Positions 11,997 through 23,389 of a DNA stretch of 64,000 nucleotides are shown in pieces (positions within the stretch are counted from its first letter, which is position 1; each line of letters begins with the position of its first letter). Made by a program: the position numbers and the translations under genes. This DNA comes from Molossus alvarezi (lineage: Eukaryota; Chordata; Mammalia; Chiroptera; Molossidae): the NCBI GenBank assembly GCA_037176705.1, contig CM073896.1:22084708-22148707 (forward strand). The letters run 5' to 3'. The notes below the pieces were generated by a model. That model was not told where the DNA came from, ran no database searches, and was given only the letters and a program-made list of their open reading frames with translations.

Positions 11997-12030
11997 ATAA
12001 AAACAAAACCTCCAATGAGGATTAAAAAAA
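11795..12030 (+). mobile_element. VES SINE with hybrid tail
   Basis: Head 'cttggtaaggtggttcagtt', B-box-like 'aggttccattcc', then a (TC)n run at 11956-11990, 'aaatcaataaaaac', and then 'cctccaatgaggatta'. Both tail types seen separately in other SINEs of this window occur here in series. Confidence 0.85.
11956..11990 (+). repeat. (TC)n microsatellite inside a SINE
   Basis: About 17 uninterrupted TC units in the pyrimidine tract of the SINE at 11795-12030. Confidence 0.9.
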
Positions 12031-12429
12031 TAAAACAGTTTATTTGTGTACAGCAGTCAAAAAGGACAACATGACCACCTCCTCACTGCATCTTTCTAAA
12101 GCAGGATATTTTTCATGAACTGTACAGCAAAAACAGCAGGTGGGAAGGCATATGCTTTCTGCCAGATATATCCTGGATTTGTTGACTTACTAAGTCAGCA
12201 GTTGCTCTCTCATTGAAGCTACAAAAACCCCGACCCCATAACTCATCTACCGTCTAGAGATATTCCCAGTAGCAACAGCTCTGTCAACTGATACGGCACT
12301 TCGAATGTGTACTTCTGGGGATCAGAAATTAACCAAGTTCAGCCATTGGTCAACTCCCAGCATGTTATGACCACACATAATAGATGAGCAATAACTATTG
12401 GAAAGTTTCTTCTTTGTTTTCTATTTAAA

Positions 12430-13258
12430 AGTGTCTGTTGTGGACTGTTTCAGTAAAGAGTCTATCAAAAAGGCAGAACCGCCAGCCAATGTGGCTCAGT
12501 GGATTGAGCATCATCCCACAGACTGAGAGGTCCCGGTTCAATTCTCAGTCAGGGCACATGCCCAGGTTGCAGGTTTGATCCCCAGTAGAGGGCATGCAGG
12601 AGGCAGTGGATGGACCGATGTTTCTCTCTCACATCAATATTTCTATTTCTCTCTAAAAAAATCAATGAAAACTTTAAAAAAAAAAAAAACAGAACCACCA
12701 TGAATGATATGAAATAAGGGATTTATAGGAATTAGACCTTAAACCATTAACATAAGGTGCTTGCCTCTACATATGGTGATGGACTTGAAGTTTCTCTGGG
12801 TTATGCAAGACAGCAATCAGGAAAAAACAGTGATGGACATGAGGCAGCAGAACGTGATCACAAACTAGTATGCACAAGGATAACTGAAGCTAACTCCAGT
12901 GTCAATGACATGGGTGACCTGCAGAAAACATTAGAACCCTCACCATGAAGCTGCACAGGTACCTGATCCAGAATTAAGAGCTGGTGAAGTAGAAGTTGGC
13001 AGCTGGCCCACACCAGAAAGGCACATGAGTAGCTCAGTGACAATTTGCACAAGCTGCCATGGTGTCTGGTGTCCTTCACCAAAAGAAATGAATGATGCTC
13101 CCTTTAAACTCATGCACATTTTTTTTGGGGGGGTCTGGCCAACGCTAACCTGAGACTGTAAAGAGAAGAGGATTTGGGGAAAAGTTTGGCTTAGCCAGGC
13201 TGACACAGTTTGAACAAACTAGAGTCTCTCCTTGTCAAATTGACATCCATACAACCAT
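12430..13258 (-). mobile_element. MLT2-like LTR of an ERVL-type provirus
   Basis: Read on the minus strand, it opens with wording of the ERVL LTR start ('tgtcaatttgacaagg' near 13235-13250). It ends near 12430-12480 with the characteristic 'ggttctgcc...tgatagactc' end, after an AATAAA-like 'cctataaatccc' region. It lies at the 3' side of minus-strand pol remnants, as a 3' LTR should. A VES SINE (12481-12689) splits it. Assignment is by recognition of family wording; exact ends are approximate. Confidence 0.6.
12481..12689 (+). mobile_element. VES SINE inserted in the LTR
   Basis: Head 'gccagccaatgtggctcag', B-box-like 'cggttcaattc', VES body and 'aaatcaatgaaaac' plus poly-A. Flanks repeat CAGAACC (12474-12480 and 12690-12696), rejoining the LTR text when the SINE is removed. 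Confidence 0.9.
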
Positions 13259-15960
13259 CTTTCATCTATTTTTAAAATTCCACATAAAGACATTAATAAA
13301 ATTTTGATTCTGTCTAGCTGGATGCAACCATCTATTACACAGCTAAAAATAGGTCTCTCCAAAATAAGAAATTAAATCCTTTATGTCATTTAAAAACCTT
13401 TGGGGTTGTTGTTCGTCCCTTTTCTGGCTAAGTCACACACATTCCTTTTGATAGCCTAGAACATAAATATTATGTTAAAGTTAACCATTATTAAAATAAG
13501 TTAGATGGTAGGGGACTCGCAGATGAAGAAATATTTGGCTAACATGCACGTAGTATATTAATATCAAAATAAATAATACTAATTACAGTCCTTATTTCTG
13601 CAACTCCCCACACAATGTCCTCTTTGCTGTCAGCAAGCATCTTTGTTGGTCCTGGTTGAGAACCCAACCAGGTTAGAGAACCTGGTTAGAGAACCCAAGT
13701 TTCATTTCTCCAAGGAAGGATCAAGTGACTACAGAAACAACTTCTGGGTCTAGGTCAGTAGAGGTCCCACCTGTGTTAGGTTGTTATGGTTTTTCCTTTA
13801 ACATGTACCACATAATACATGGGAGTAATAGAAACACAACCAGAGGATCTCATTTACTCCAAACCTTCCTCCCTTCCACCATTTGAAATAGCAACTCAAT
13901 TTCCCCTTGACAGTATAGATAAATTAGCCAGTACAGCAAGCCCTTCCTTTGCCTTTTGTTCATTGGCATGAGGAGACAAAATGACTTCTGGAGGAAGCAT
14001 GACAACTTAAAATTTCAGGTAAAGGAAGTAAAGATTTTGTTCGTGAATCACTCGAGGTAATAGCAAATGTCCACTGCCATATAGGTCATATCATTCCTGG
14101 CGATGCAAGGGATGCACACCTGTCACTGGGGTAGAGCACATGCCACATCCTGTGGATGTTACCTATTTCCTCCAGATGTCACCGGGCCAGCACTGTAAAG
14201 GAGTCTCCAAGGTATCAGCCTTGGGATCATGAGGACCATGTTGATTGGTGAATTCCATAGCATGTGTCTGTTGTCACATCTAATTTGTTGTAAAATGGGC
14301 TCTTTGGTCAGGAGCAATGCTTTGTGGAACACCCTAATGCTGAACCAGGCACTCTATAGGTACACTTGCTGTTGGTTTTCACAAAGTATTATAGGCAGTG
14401 AAGGTAAATTCATATCTAGAGTATGTGTTTATTTCAATGAGGAAAACATTCTTGGCTTTTCCATGATGAAAGTGGTCCCATACAATCAACTTTTCACCAA
14501 GTGGATGGCTAATAACACCAAGTAATAATGCCATAGAAGGCACTCAATGCTGGGACCTGCTGCTGGAAGATTTGGCTCTTAGTAGTAGCTGCAGTCAGAT
14601 TGGCCTTCAAAATGGAAGCCCATGCTGCTCAGTCCATGCACAACCCCCTTCCTTGACACCACGGGCCCTTGTTCAGGAGCTCACTGGGAAAGAAGGAGAT
14701 GGCTGGGTAAAGTAGCTGACTGATACCTGCACAGTTGATCACCTTGCACATTAGATTAAGATCCTTGCCATGGCCAGGGCTCAGTTGGTTTGCACATCAC
14801 CCTGATACGCCAAGGTTGAGAGTTTGATCCCCAGTGAGGGCACATACAAGAAGCACCCAGTGGATGCATCATCAAGTGGAACAGCAAATCAATGTCTCTC
14901 TCAAAAATCAATTACAAAAGTATCCTCTGCTAGGTTGCTTTTTGATGAGGATTATATAGGATACACTTGACTTCACTCTTTTGGTCTATTTAGAGATATC
15001 TTTCCACATACTTCTGTCCTATAACTTGTTATCGTTAAATTTCCAGTTACATTATTTTCAAAGTTCTTGCTTGCCCATCAGAAACATAATTTTTTGCCTA
15101 TGAATCAGTGTAGATTTATACCAGTGGCTACTTATTCTTCTGGGAGAAATGAGCAACCAAGAGCTACATGAAATTCTGCTTGTTGAGAGGATTTCCCTTT
15201 ACAACACCCTTCTTCAGGATCACCAGTAGTGGGATTATAATGCTGCTGCTGGCCACCCTGGGGTGATGCCATTGTTCATGAGGAACCACCTGTAAACCAG
15301 TCCCCATTTCTTTCTTCCTCAGTCACTGGTCATAGGGAGCTTCCTGTGAGCACGCTGAGAGCAACAGAGCAGCATAGCAGGGGTAGGGGTCAAGGACTTT
15401 GCACTGCTTGTTCATTCAACTTACTTACGACTTTTGACCTGCCGGAGCTCATATCACATATGTGTGACCATGGAGTGTTAAGTGCATGCCCAGCTCCTTA
15501 CTTGGTACATGAGAAAATATCTACTCCTGGTGGAATGGCTCAGGTCACGTTATCATATAACAGCTAATGGGAAAGCACTGACTTTGTACAAGGTCCCAGT
15601 AGCCAGCCAGAAGTTATCCTCAAAAGAGAATAATTATCTAAAGGGGATGGCATCATTTTGTTCAATACCCTAAATAATTGGCCCTGTAATTCAACTATAG
15701 GTATCTTTCCTATCTTGAGTCTGTTTATAATCTTAGAGACAATGAAAAGTTTTCACCAAGGGGTAAGGGTAGATCCTAAGGAGGGTCAATAGTCCTCTAC
15801 AAAATCACTGAAGATTCTTCAGGGAAAAGGAAACTTCCTTTTCAGACAGGGGAGGAAAAGCTCCTTCTGTTGGCAAAGGGCACTGAGCAGAATGTAGGGG
15901 TTCCAGAGATCTGGCTTCAGATTAGCCTGCAAAGCTCCAAGCATTTTCTCATGGTAGAAT
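13259..15960 (-). mobile_element. decayed ERVL-type (class III) endogenous retrovirus internal region
   Basis: Minus-strand pol remnants. The complement of about 14230-14720 has the wording of the ERVL integrase region, and about 14940-15400 that of the preceding RNase H-like part. From pol, the coding direction runs towards the MLT2-like LTR at 12430-13258. About 13260-13990 would be the 3' portion (a dUTPase or non-coding segment in this family), but I cannot resolve any domain there. It is riddled with stops and indels, has no envelope signal, and is interrupted by a SINE at about 14768-14925. The upper edge (5' end of pol, no 5' LTR found) is uncertain. Confidence 0.7.
14768..14925 (+). 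mobile_element. older tRNA-derived bat SINE, 'aagtggaacag' class
   Basis: Head 'catggccagggctcagttgg', B-box-like 'gagagtttgatcc', then 'gcatcatcaagtggaacag' and 'gtctctctcaaaaatcaatt'. It lacks the second half of the VES body. The copy at 24494-24690 has the same layout. Confidence 0.8.
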
Positions 15961-18900
15961 TCCTTCCCAATCAATGCCTGATCGTAAGATGAGAGACGTG
16001 AGAATTCAACGGGCTTGAATCAAACCCATTTACCCACAGACTCTGAACTTGGTTTTCATTTTATTTCAAATTTTGGCCCTGCAGCTACAAGTGATAGAGG
16101 TTTTACTTTGCTGTGAAAGGGTCCGTCTGCTCCTTCGCTGTGCTTTGTGCTGGGAACCGAAGGCCCTGAGCCCACCATTTCCCTTCCCCAGGGGTCTCCG
16201 CGCATTTAGAAGTAACCAACCCTCATCATAATTTCTTTTCTTTTTAATTAAAATCATCTGTGGAGGCAAACACTTGGTCACTCAAAAATGTTTCCTTTAT
16301 AGACATTCATTAAAGGTATCTACAGGTTACAATGTAAGTAATTTCTTGTCCCTGCGTGCCATAAACTCTCTGTGTCCCCTTTATCAGTGGCAACAGGGTT
16401 ACAGATGCCTTTAAATCTAATTAGATCTGAACGACAGCTCCAGACAACCCGGAATCAATTCACATAGCCTATCCATAGAGTTTCTTTCCCCTAAAACCAC
16501 GTTGTCTACCAATTTCCATACCAGTTAAGAGTTGATCGATGAAGCACAGCCCTTAGAGTGGTGTAGACTAAGCAACTTATTATGGAGATTGGACTTTATT
16601 GTACACAGTTGGGGAAGTTGGTGAACAAATTCTATGGAATGCTATTTTCTCTGTGTCTGGTTTGGGGCCCGGAATCAGTAATGGTCAGCAGGGCCAGCTC
16701 TCAGGAAGCAATGCTTTACAGAAAGCAGGAGGGAGAGGAAGGTCAGAGAGAACTCAGGAAACCCAGGTCTGTCCCTCACCAGCACCAGCTCAGCAACACA
16801 GGCGATCTGCAAAGGAAGCCGGAGCTTTTGCCGTATAACTTCATCTGAGCCTAATCCAGGGCTCAGGGAAGCTGCGGAGAGAATCCAGGTGGGAGCTGGA
16901 TGCTCCACTCCTTCTCTCCCCCTCTATTTCTGTGTTTTCTTCTCTAGGAAACTGCTCTTAGAGGCTGATGACACAGACAGCGAAGACTCTAAGCCGTTAA
17001 ACCATCTGTTTCCATTGAAGTTTTCTGCCTTTGTTTCAAATCTAAATTCAAATAATCTATCTGCCTTTTCTAACCTTTGCTAAGAAACAAATCTTGTCTG
17101 GATAGTTATGATTTTGAAATCCTAGTATTTACATGCTGAAATACCAAAGGAATACAGTCCAAAACAGTCTTGTGAAGAAATTTAGCTTATTTTTTCCAAA
17201 GTAAGTAATAATAATAATAACAACAATAATATTTTTCACTAGTTATAGAGCATGGCTTTTAGCTTGAAGGGGTTTCTAAGATGTTTAAATAAATAATAAG
17301 GCTCATCTTCATAGAATTTGAGATAATTTAATGATTTTCAAGGGGACTGAAAGTAAAAATGTTAAACTTTAGAACATAAAATTTATTACAAGGGGACTAG
17401 GCACAATCTAAATGCTACAATTATCATTGAAAGAAATTGTAGGCATGATGTATAACATAATAAATTACTGTTATTCAAGTCATTGAAGCAAATACTTGGT
17501 CACTAAGTTCCAATCAACAAAATAAATGTTAAAAAATCAAACAACTGAGGGGTTAGTTGAGTACTGCAATTATTAATATATGGCATTATGTGGAATTTAT
17601 GAAAATCCTGGAGGTAGTTCTTGCCTTCAAGCTGGCTCCGATCCACATAGGAAGTAATGACCTGGACGTAGGAATAAAATATACTCTGTAAAGTGTTCCT
17701 TTCTTAACCATCCCACTTTATTTACTTGCTGGATGATTCCCTTGTCTGCTTTTGAATTGGTGTAATTTTCACCAAAGAGAAGATTTTTCTTTCCTGCTAT
17801 GTCAGAACAGTATGTTTTGTTTGCTCTTTGCAATGAGGTGAGGAATCAACTGTGTGAAAATACTACAGACTTGAGTGTGTATTTATAAAAAAAAAAAAAA
17901 AACGTTTATTTTTCCTTAAAGAGATAGAAGGACCTCAAGATAAAAATAAGTGGTTTTCGTATAAATAGTTGTGTCTCAGAGCAGCATACCATATCCTGGC
18001 CTCTTCAATCTCAGTGCTAACAAAGTGGCACCGCTGGCCTTTGATGATGTGTGACAGTCATTGCATTTCAATTGTCTGAAAGCAGCACTCTCCTCCAGCA
18101 TCTTCCTCCCGAACAGGAAAAGCCATTTGTCAGCTGTGCCTGACGAGGCCTGAGATGACTCGAAGCCTCAGCCGGCTTGCAGACCTCTTGATGCTTAGAC
18201 CCATTGCCGGTGCTTCTGTGAAGCCATTCCCAGCAGTGTAGTGTTAGATACACAGTCTCATTCTGTGGAGAGTTCAGATAATAAGTTTTAGTGTGCTTAT
18301 GTGTATGCATTCCTGAACCCAACCAATGTCGAAAACGAACTTCTAACATAAAATTTACGTATGGCCCACGGATATCCTAGGCATTGTACAGTACAGCTGT
18401 CGGGGGAACGAGACAGAGAGGAAGTTGCAATATGTTAAAATATAAGAGTGATGTCAGAGATAAAAGGCCTGTGGATTCCCACTGCTTTTGTGTCTGCTTG
18501 GAGAATAGCAGGCAGTATTCAAATGTTTACTATTTGTGCTGGTTGGAGGTGATTTATATTTACGTTACTTCAGTGTGGTTATATTTTTGAGCAAAGAAGT
18601 GGAAAATGGATAGCATCACAGAAATCAATTTCTCGAGTTACTTTGAGAGTACATACTATTTTTCTCCAACACCATGATAGCTTCTGAAGGAAATATAAAC
18701 ATGGTGTACATGTAAGAATCTTTTTAAAGAAGCTACAAACTCAGGAGACAATCAAGTTTAATAAATACCAAAGTGCAAAGTTAAAAATCATCAAGGACCA
18801 AAATATATGTTTCTGAGAAGACACATGTTTTTCTCAGAAGAGGTTCCCCTCAGGATATGGGCCTTGGGGCTTGGGTCAAGGTAGCAGCTGCAAGGCCAGG

Positions 18901-19500
18901 TCAAGTGCTGCCCACCTTGTGCCTGGTGCTGGACCCAAGCCCTCCTCAGGCCACCAGTCTGCTTTCTCCTCAGACATCGGCCAACTCCCGGAAGTTCTCC
19001 GTCAGTGATTCCCCAGAAGGCTCTCCCCAGACGTCAGGGAACTGCTGCTGTGCCGTCATTCTCTCTTCTCTGTCTTCACCCCAGTAACTATAACGGGATG
19101 TCCTCCCCGCGCTCAGGTGGCACTCACATGATGATTGCATAGGGTGTCGAAGGGAATGAGTGTCTACTGATCCAGTTAGTTTTCATGCTGTTTCCTTTCT
19201 TTGCGGGTCCACATTGCTCCAGAATTGAAATAGTCACTCTGACTTGGGCCTCTGAATGCGGGATAGAAAAAAAAGGGTGAAATGGGAAGTAAAGGACAGC
19301 AGAGCTAGGGTCGTTGATGCCTGGATACCCCCAAGACTGTGGATCTCAAAGAATGGCAAACCCTCTTTTATCTACACAAAACCCTGCTTGTCAGACACAA
19401 TCACAGTCCTGGGTGCTGCCGGCCCCTCTGTGAGATGCTCTCTACATCCATCTCCAGTTACTGGGAATGTCAGTCCGCGGCCAAAAATCCACAGCTGCTT
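15961..19500. other. mostly unique sequence, no gene supported
   Basis: 3.5 kb without a recognised repeat or exon. An A-run sits at about 17887-17902. GC rises at 18840-19090, where a 76-codon frame (18857-19087, plus) is proline- and serine-rich and probably due to composition. The region at 18060-18350 is moderately GC-rich and could hold conserved non-coding sequence, which cannot be judged without alignment. Confidence 0.45.
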
Positions 19501-19502
19501 CT

Positions 19503-19519
19503 CCCCCCCCCCCCCCCCC
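19503..19519 (+). repeat. poly-C run
   Basis: About 17 consecutive C residues interrupting otherwise mixed sequence. Confidence 0.85.
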
Positions 19520-19717
19520 GAGAATGGCCCATAAGAGCCACAGCCACAAGGAACGTCTGGAAAGGATGCCCCTCCCCAGGAGAGGTCTGCAGACAGGAGC
19601 TAACTCCCTCTAACTGTCCCCGCGGCTGGGCTCGGAGAGGGACGAAGCTGCCGGTCGTGCCCAGCGTTGTGTGTCCACCAGACTGAGGAGCCACTCCCGC
19701 TGGACCCGGATTCTGAA

Positions 19718-19890
19718 ATCCCAGGGTATCAGGATCACCTGACGCACTGATTACAACACCGATTACTGGAGCCCACCCCAGGGTTTCTGATTCAGTACAA
19801 ATGGGCCTGAGAACTTGCATTTGAACAGATTTTCCCGGAATGCTGATCCTGCTGACCTGGTGACCCTCTTTTGAAAACCTCTGCGCTGGA
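19718..19890 (+). mobile_element. MER5-like hAT-Charlie MITE fragment
   Basis: Wording of the MER5 family in order: 'atcaggatcacctg', 'gcccaccccagggtttctga', 'ttcagtacaaat', 'aacttgcatttgaacag', 'gatcctgctgacctgg' and 'ttttgaaaacctctgcgctg'. The element is non-coding and ancient in mammals. Its 5' end is degraded. Confidence 0.7.
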
Positions 19891-20059
19891 CTGACGACTT
19901 TACCTGCCTCCCTTGTCCTCAGCTCTTCGCGCACTCACAGGTGTCTCCTGAGAGCACGGCGCAGTGACTCATTAGCTAAGAGTCCCCATCTCGGGCTCTG
20001 CTCCTAAGGAACCTTGCCTAAAACAACGGTCTAGGCTGAATTAAACAGTAGGACTGTAA

Positions 20060-20080
20060 CAAAACAAAACAAAACAAAAA
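20060..20080 (+). repeat. (AAAAC)n microsatellite
   Basis: Four AAAAC units, close to the next tetranucleotide array. Confidence 0.85.
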
Positions 20081-20091
20081 TGTCCTTTTGC

Positions 20092-20160
20092 TTATGTATG
20101 TATGTATGTAGGTAGGTAGGTAGGTAGGTAGGTAGGTAGGTATGTAGGTATTTATGTATA
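20092..20160 (+). repeat. (TATG)n/(TAGG)n tetranucleotide array
   Basis: An array switching from TATG units to about nine TAGG units and back to TATG-like units; likely length-polymorphic. Confidence 0.9.
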
Positions 20161-20279
20161 CAAGATGAACGGCAGACTAGGCACCTGGGGGGAATAAGTG
20201 CCACCTAAATGTGAGGGCTGCATGGGTCCTTTGTGCACGTGAAGTCACCTTAACAATGATAACCAACGTTTCCCGCTTC

Positions 20280-20640
20280 ATAGTCCTCCTTCTGGAACTG
20301 CTTCTGAGATCTTTCTCGGGGCCATCGGCACCCTTGCTCGCAAGCGCCCATGGTTGCTAAGGGACGGGAAGCTTGCAGAAACGTGGGGCAGACAGGAACG
20401 AAGGCCTCTCTTCCATTTGCCTTAACCCTGTAGAAGGATCACAAAGCACGGTTACAGGTGACCCCGCGTCTCACGGAGTCACTGAAACTGTTCTTGCAGA
20501 AATGAATGTCAGCCCCGCTTTTCCTCAAACCTGGAGACCAGTCGCGCAAGAACGCAGGGGAGTCACGCTCTGGTCTCCGAGCCTTGGCGCTCTCCGCCCA
20601 GCGTTCCTGCCTGTTGTGACTGTTCCGCGCTCTCCCTGTA
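20280..20640. promoter_or_regulatory. small CpG-rich patch
   Basis: I count 22 CpG dinucleotides in about 360 bp, far above the surrounding DNA, at mid-50s percent GC. It carries GCGC-containing blocks near 20543-20550 and 20620-20632. The frames across it (20373-20684 plus, 20525-20731 minus) show no protein family. It could be a minor promoter or enhancer, or a germline-unmethylated relic. No TSS motif or splice donor is convincing. Confidence 0.4.
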
Positions 20641-21194
20641 ATCTCAGGCTGGGTTTTCGCAGCAGCTCTTCATTGCTCATGTAACTGTGTTTCCTAAGAA
20701 TCATCCTCTGATTTCTCTGTCTCCTTGACATTCACGCTGGGAACCACCGCAAAAGCTTTATTTATTTGTACCAGGAAAACTGGCTTCATAGCGCTTTCTC
20801 TGTGAAGAATTGCCTTGTGTTTATGCTCTTGAATATATATTTATATATGTTAAAAACATTTATATATGTAACTCCCAGAATACCATTAACTACTTCCCAT
20901 CATGCCTCAGTTGTCAGTAGCATATTTGTGAGTGAAATATGAGTTTTCCAAACCCCAAAAGGCAGCTCACTGTATTTTTTCCTTCCTGTATGACTACCTC
21001 AGGCTCAGTACCCACTCCAAGGACGCAGTGGCTAAGAGAGTAAACCCCATCCTCACAGAGATGGCTCTTAGAAATCACTGTCCTGCATCAGGGGGAGTCA
21101 CAAAGGAGTAGAGATGTGCCCCAGACTCCTATGGAGTATGGAGGAATTTGTAAAAATATTCAAAAAGAAGAAAAGGTATAATCCCACTTGGATT

Positions 21195-21195
<1 letters not shown>
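20641..21195. other. unique sequence, nothing recognised
   Basis: AT-rich stretch with 'atatatttatatatg' at about 20833-20870. No supported feature. Confidence 0.5.

Positions 21196-21225
<30 letters not shown>
21196..21225 (+). repeat. (TG)n microsatellite
   Basis: About 14 TG units, uninterrupted. Confidence 0.92.
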
Positions 21226-23380
21226 TCATTTCTTTTACTTTTTGCAACTTACTGTAAACTTTCCTCATGAAAAAACTTTGGGGTACCAACAACATATCAA
21301 CTACTAAGCTCCAAATTAATTCACACATATTTGGATCTTTCAAAGCTGCTAACCACTTCCATCAGAGGAAAAAAGCAGTCTATCACTTCACTCTAAGAAA
21401 CCCACTAAACGCACTAGGATATGCTTGTTACCATTCAAAACAGGCCTCGAGACTCACATAACGGTATAGTTCCAAACTTAATTGCATATAATTTGGTTTC
21501 CACTGTCCTTAAGTCTTAGTTGTGATTGGAAGACTCAGGCATTCTGTGACATTTGAAAGCTCTAATCAGGTAATAAATAGACTAACCCTCCTGAAAAACC
21601 TGCTACATAAATGAGGACAATTTCACTACTTGTGACATTTAGCAGTTTTTATGTCTCCACCACCAGCAGGATTCCTGCCCTTATTGTTTAAATCTAATTT
21701 GTGAGCATATATCCTATTTATATTCAATGGCTATTATATCCTGTAACGGTTGACTGTACCCTCACCAGGTTCAAAGCTTCCAAAGTTCAGGATTTGGGAG
21801 AGTGAAAATTAGAGTGTCATGAAGTAGTTTATAAAATAAAAGTGAATATATGATAAGATATTACACTGACAAGTAAGTCTTTTTCACATTTCTGCAAAGT
21901 TTGTAAAAACCTGAAGGTCCCCCAACAATGGGAGTGAACACAGGGTGTGACTTCTAGTCAACACAGTCTCAGACTCGTTAGGTATGAAATACAAGTCCAA
22001 ACCAGGCTGCCTTCCTTTAGTCTGTCTTTCAGAGACTGGCTTGAAGGGGAGAAATTCTAAATCTAATTTCTGTATAATCTTCTGACAGATTACAATGTGC
22101 TAACATATGGACTTTACATGATAAGCAAGAGAAATAAATTATGAAAGTATAAGGGAGTAATCTAAAATGTTAACCTAGCTCTAGTTGGTTTGGGAAATAT
22201 TTGGATGTTTCAGTTTACTGGTTCAGTGAAAATATGTTTGATGTTCATCATGACTGTTCATAAGCACAAGTTCAGAGAAACAGGAATTTCCCTTTTACAG
22301 AATGGAGTCAAGGAATACGATCTCTGGGCTGTGCAGGTGATCGTGAGATGTTCTCACAGCATTCGACCAGTGTGGTCTAAATGTCACTGTGTGTGGTGAA
22401 AATGATTCCCTTACGTTGAAACTACTTGAATTTTGCTTAATTTCATTTTGCATGTATTTTGTATGTGTTGCTACATAAATACATGTGACAATGGCTATTT
22501 ATGACCTCTCTTCCCCCATGGATGTATCCAGAAGTGGATTTGAAATCTCACAAGTGTCTGAATGGTCTTTTTTAACATTTTACTTCTCCTGAATTTGCAG
22601 GTATAATAAGCAAATCCTCACTACAAATTGGAAAACACAATGGCTTTTTTCTATAAGATTCTATAAATATCAGTGAACAATTTTTTTTTTTATATCAAAG
22701 AAAGAAGAAATCTGACAGTCAATTCAGACCTTGCAGAGCTACTGTTTGGACATATTGTAATTCTTTCAATCAACCCAACCAAGATGATGGTTCTTTATGT
22801 AGTGGTTGCTGTTCACCCACGAATACTTCAATAGTATCATATTAAATGTGACATAGTATCTATAAATCTATTTAATAGTATCTGTCTTTTAGATTCGTCA
22901 TTAATAAAATGGAACATGATGAGCTTGTTTGAAGAAAGTACTTTCTTATTTTAATTGTACAAAACTCTACACTACTATTTTAGAATGTTAAATTTTCAAG
23001 CCATATGTAATGCAAAAAAAAAAAACTAATTGTGAATCTGATGTCTTTATAATGCAACTTATAACTCTGTTATTCAGGAGATGTTTGAATATTTTTAAGA
23101 TAGCAAATATGTCATCCTTCTGAAAAGACTAGTATTTTATAGATAAAAGTATATATATTTTATTTAATTCTAAAGACAAGTTATAATTGGTGAAAACAAA
23201 TGTCATTGACATGTTATTCCCAGTCACTACACTATTTGTTTCCTTGAAAAATATAAAACCAAATAAAGATGATAAGTAAATTATATAATGATTTTAAGAA
23301 CTGTAATTCTATTTTTTAAAGAAAAATGTAAAATATTTTAATATCTCTGCAAATGTTAAAATAGTGTTATTTAGCAGTCA
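21226..23380. other. unique AT-rich sequence, no gene supported
   Basis: Over 2 kb without a recognised repeat. T-run at 22680-22691 and A-run at 23013-23024. Short frames show no family signal. Confidence 0.45.
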
Positions 23381-23389
23381 TGTAATAAA

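Noticed and set aside
19470..19934. 154-codon minus-strand frame
   Set aside because: It runs through a poly-C tract and a MER5-like repeat, so it is a chance frame.
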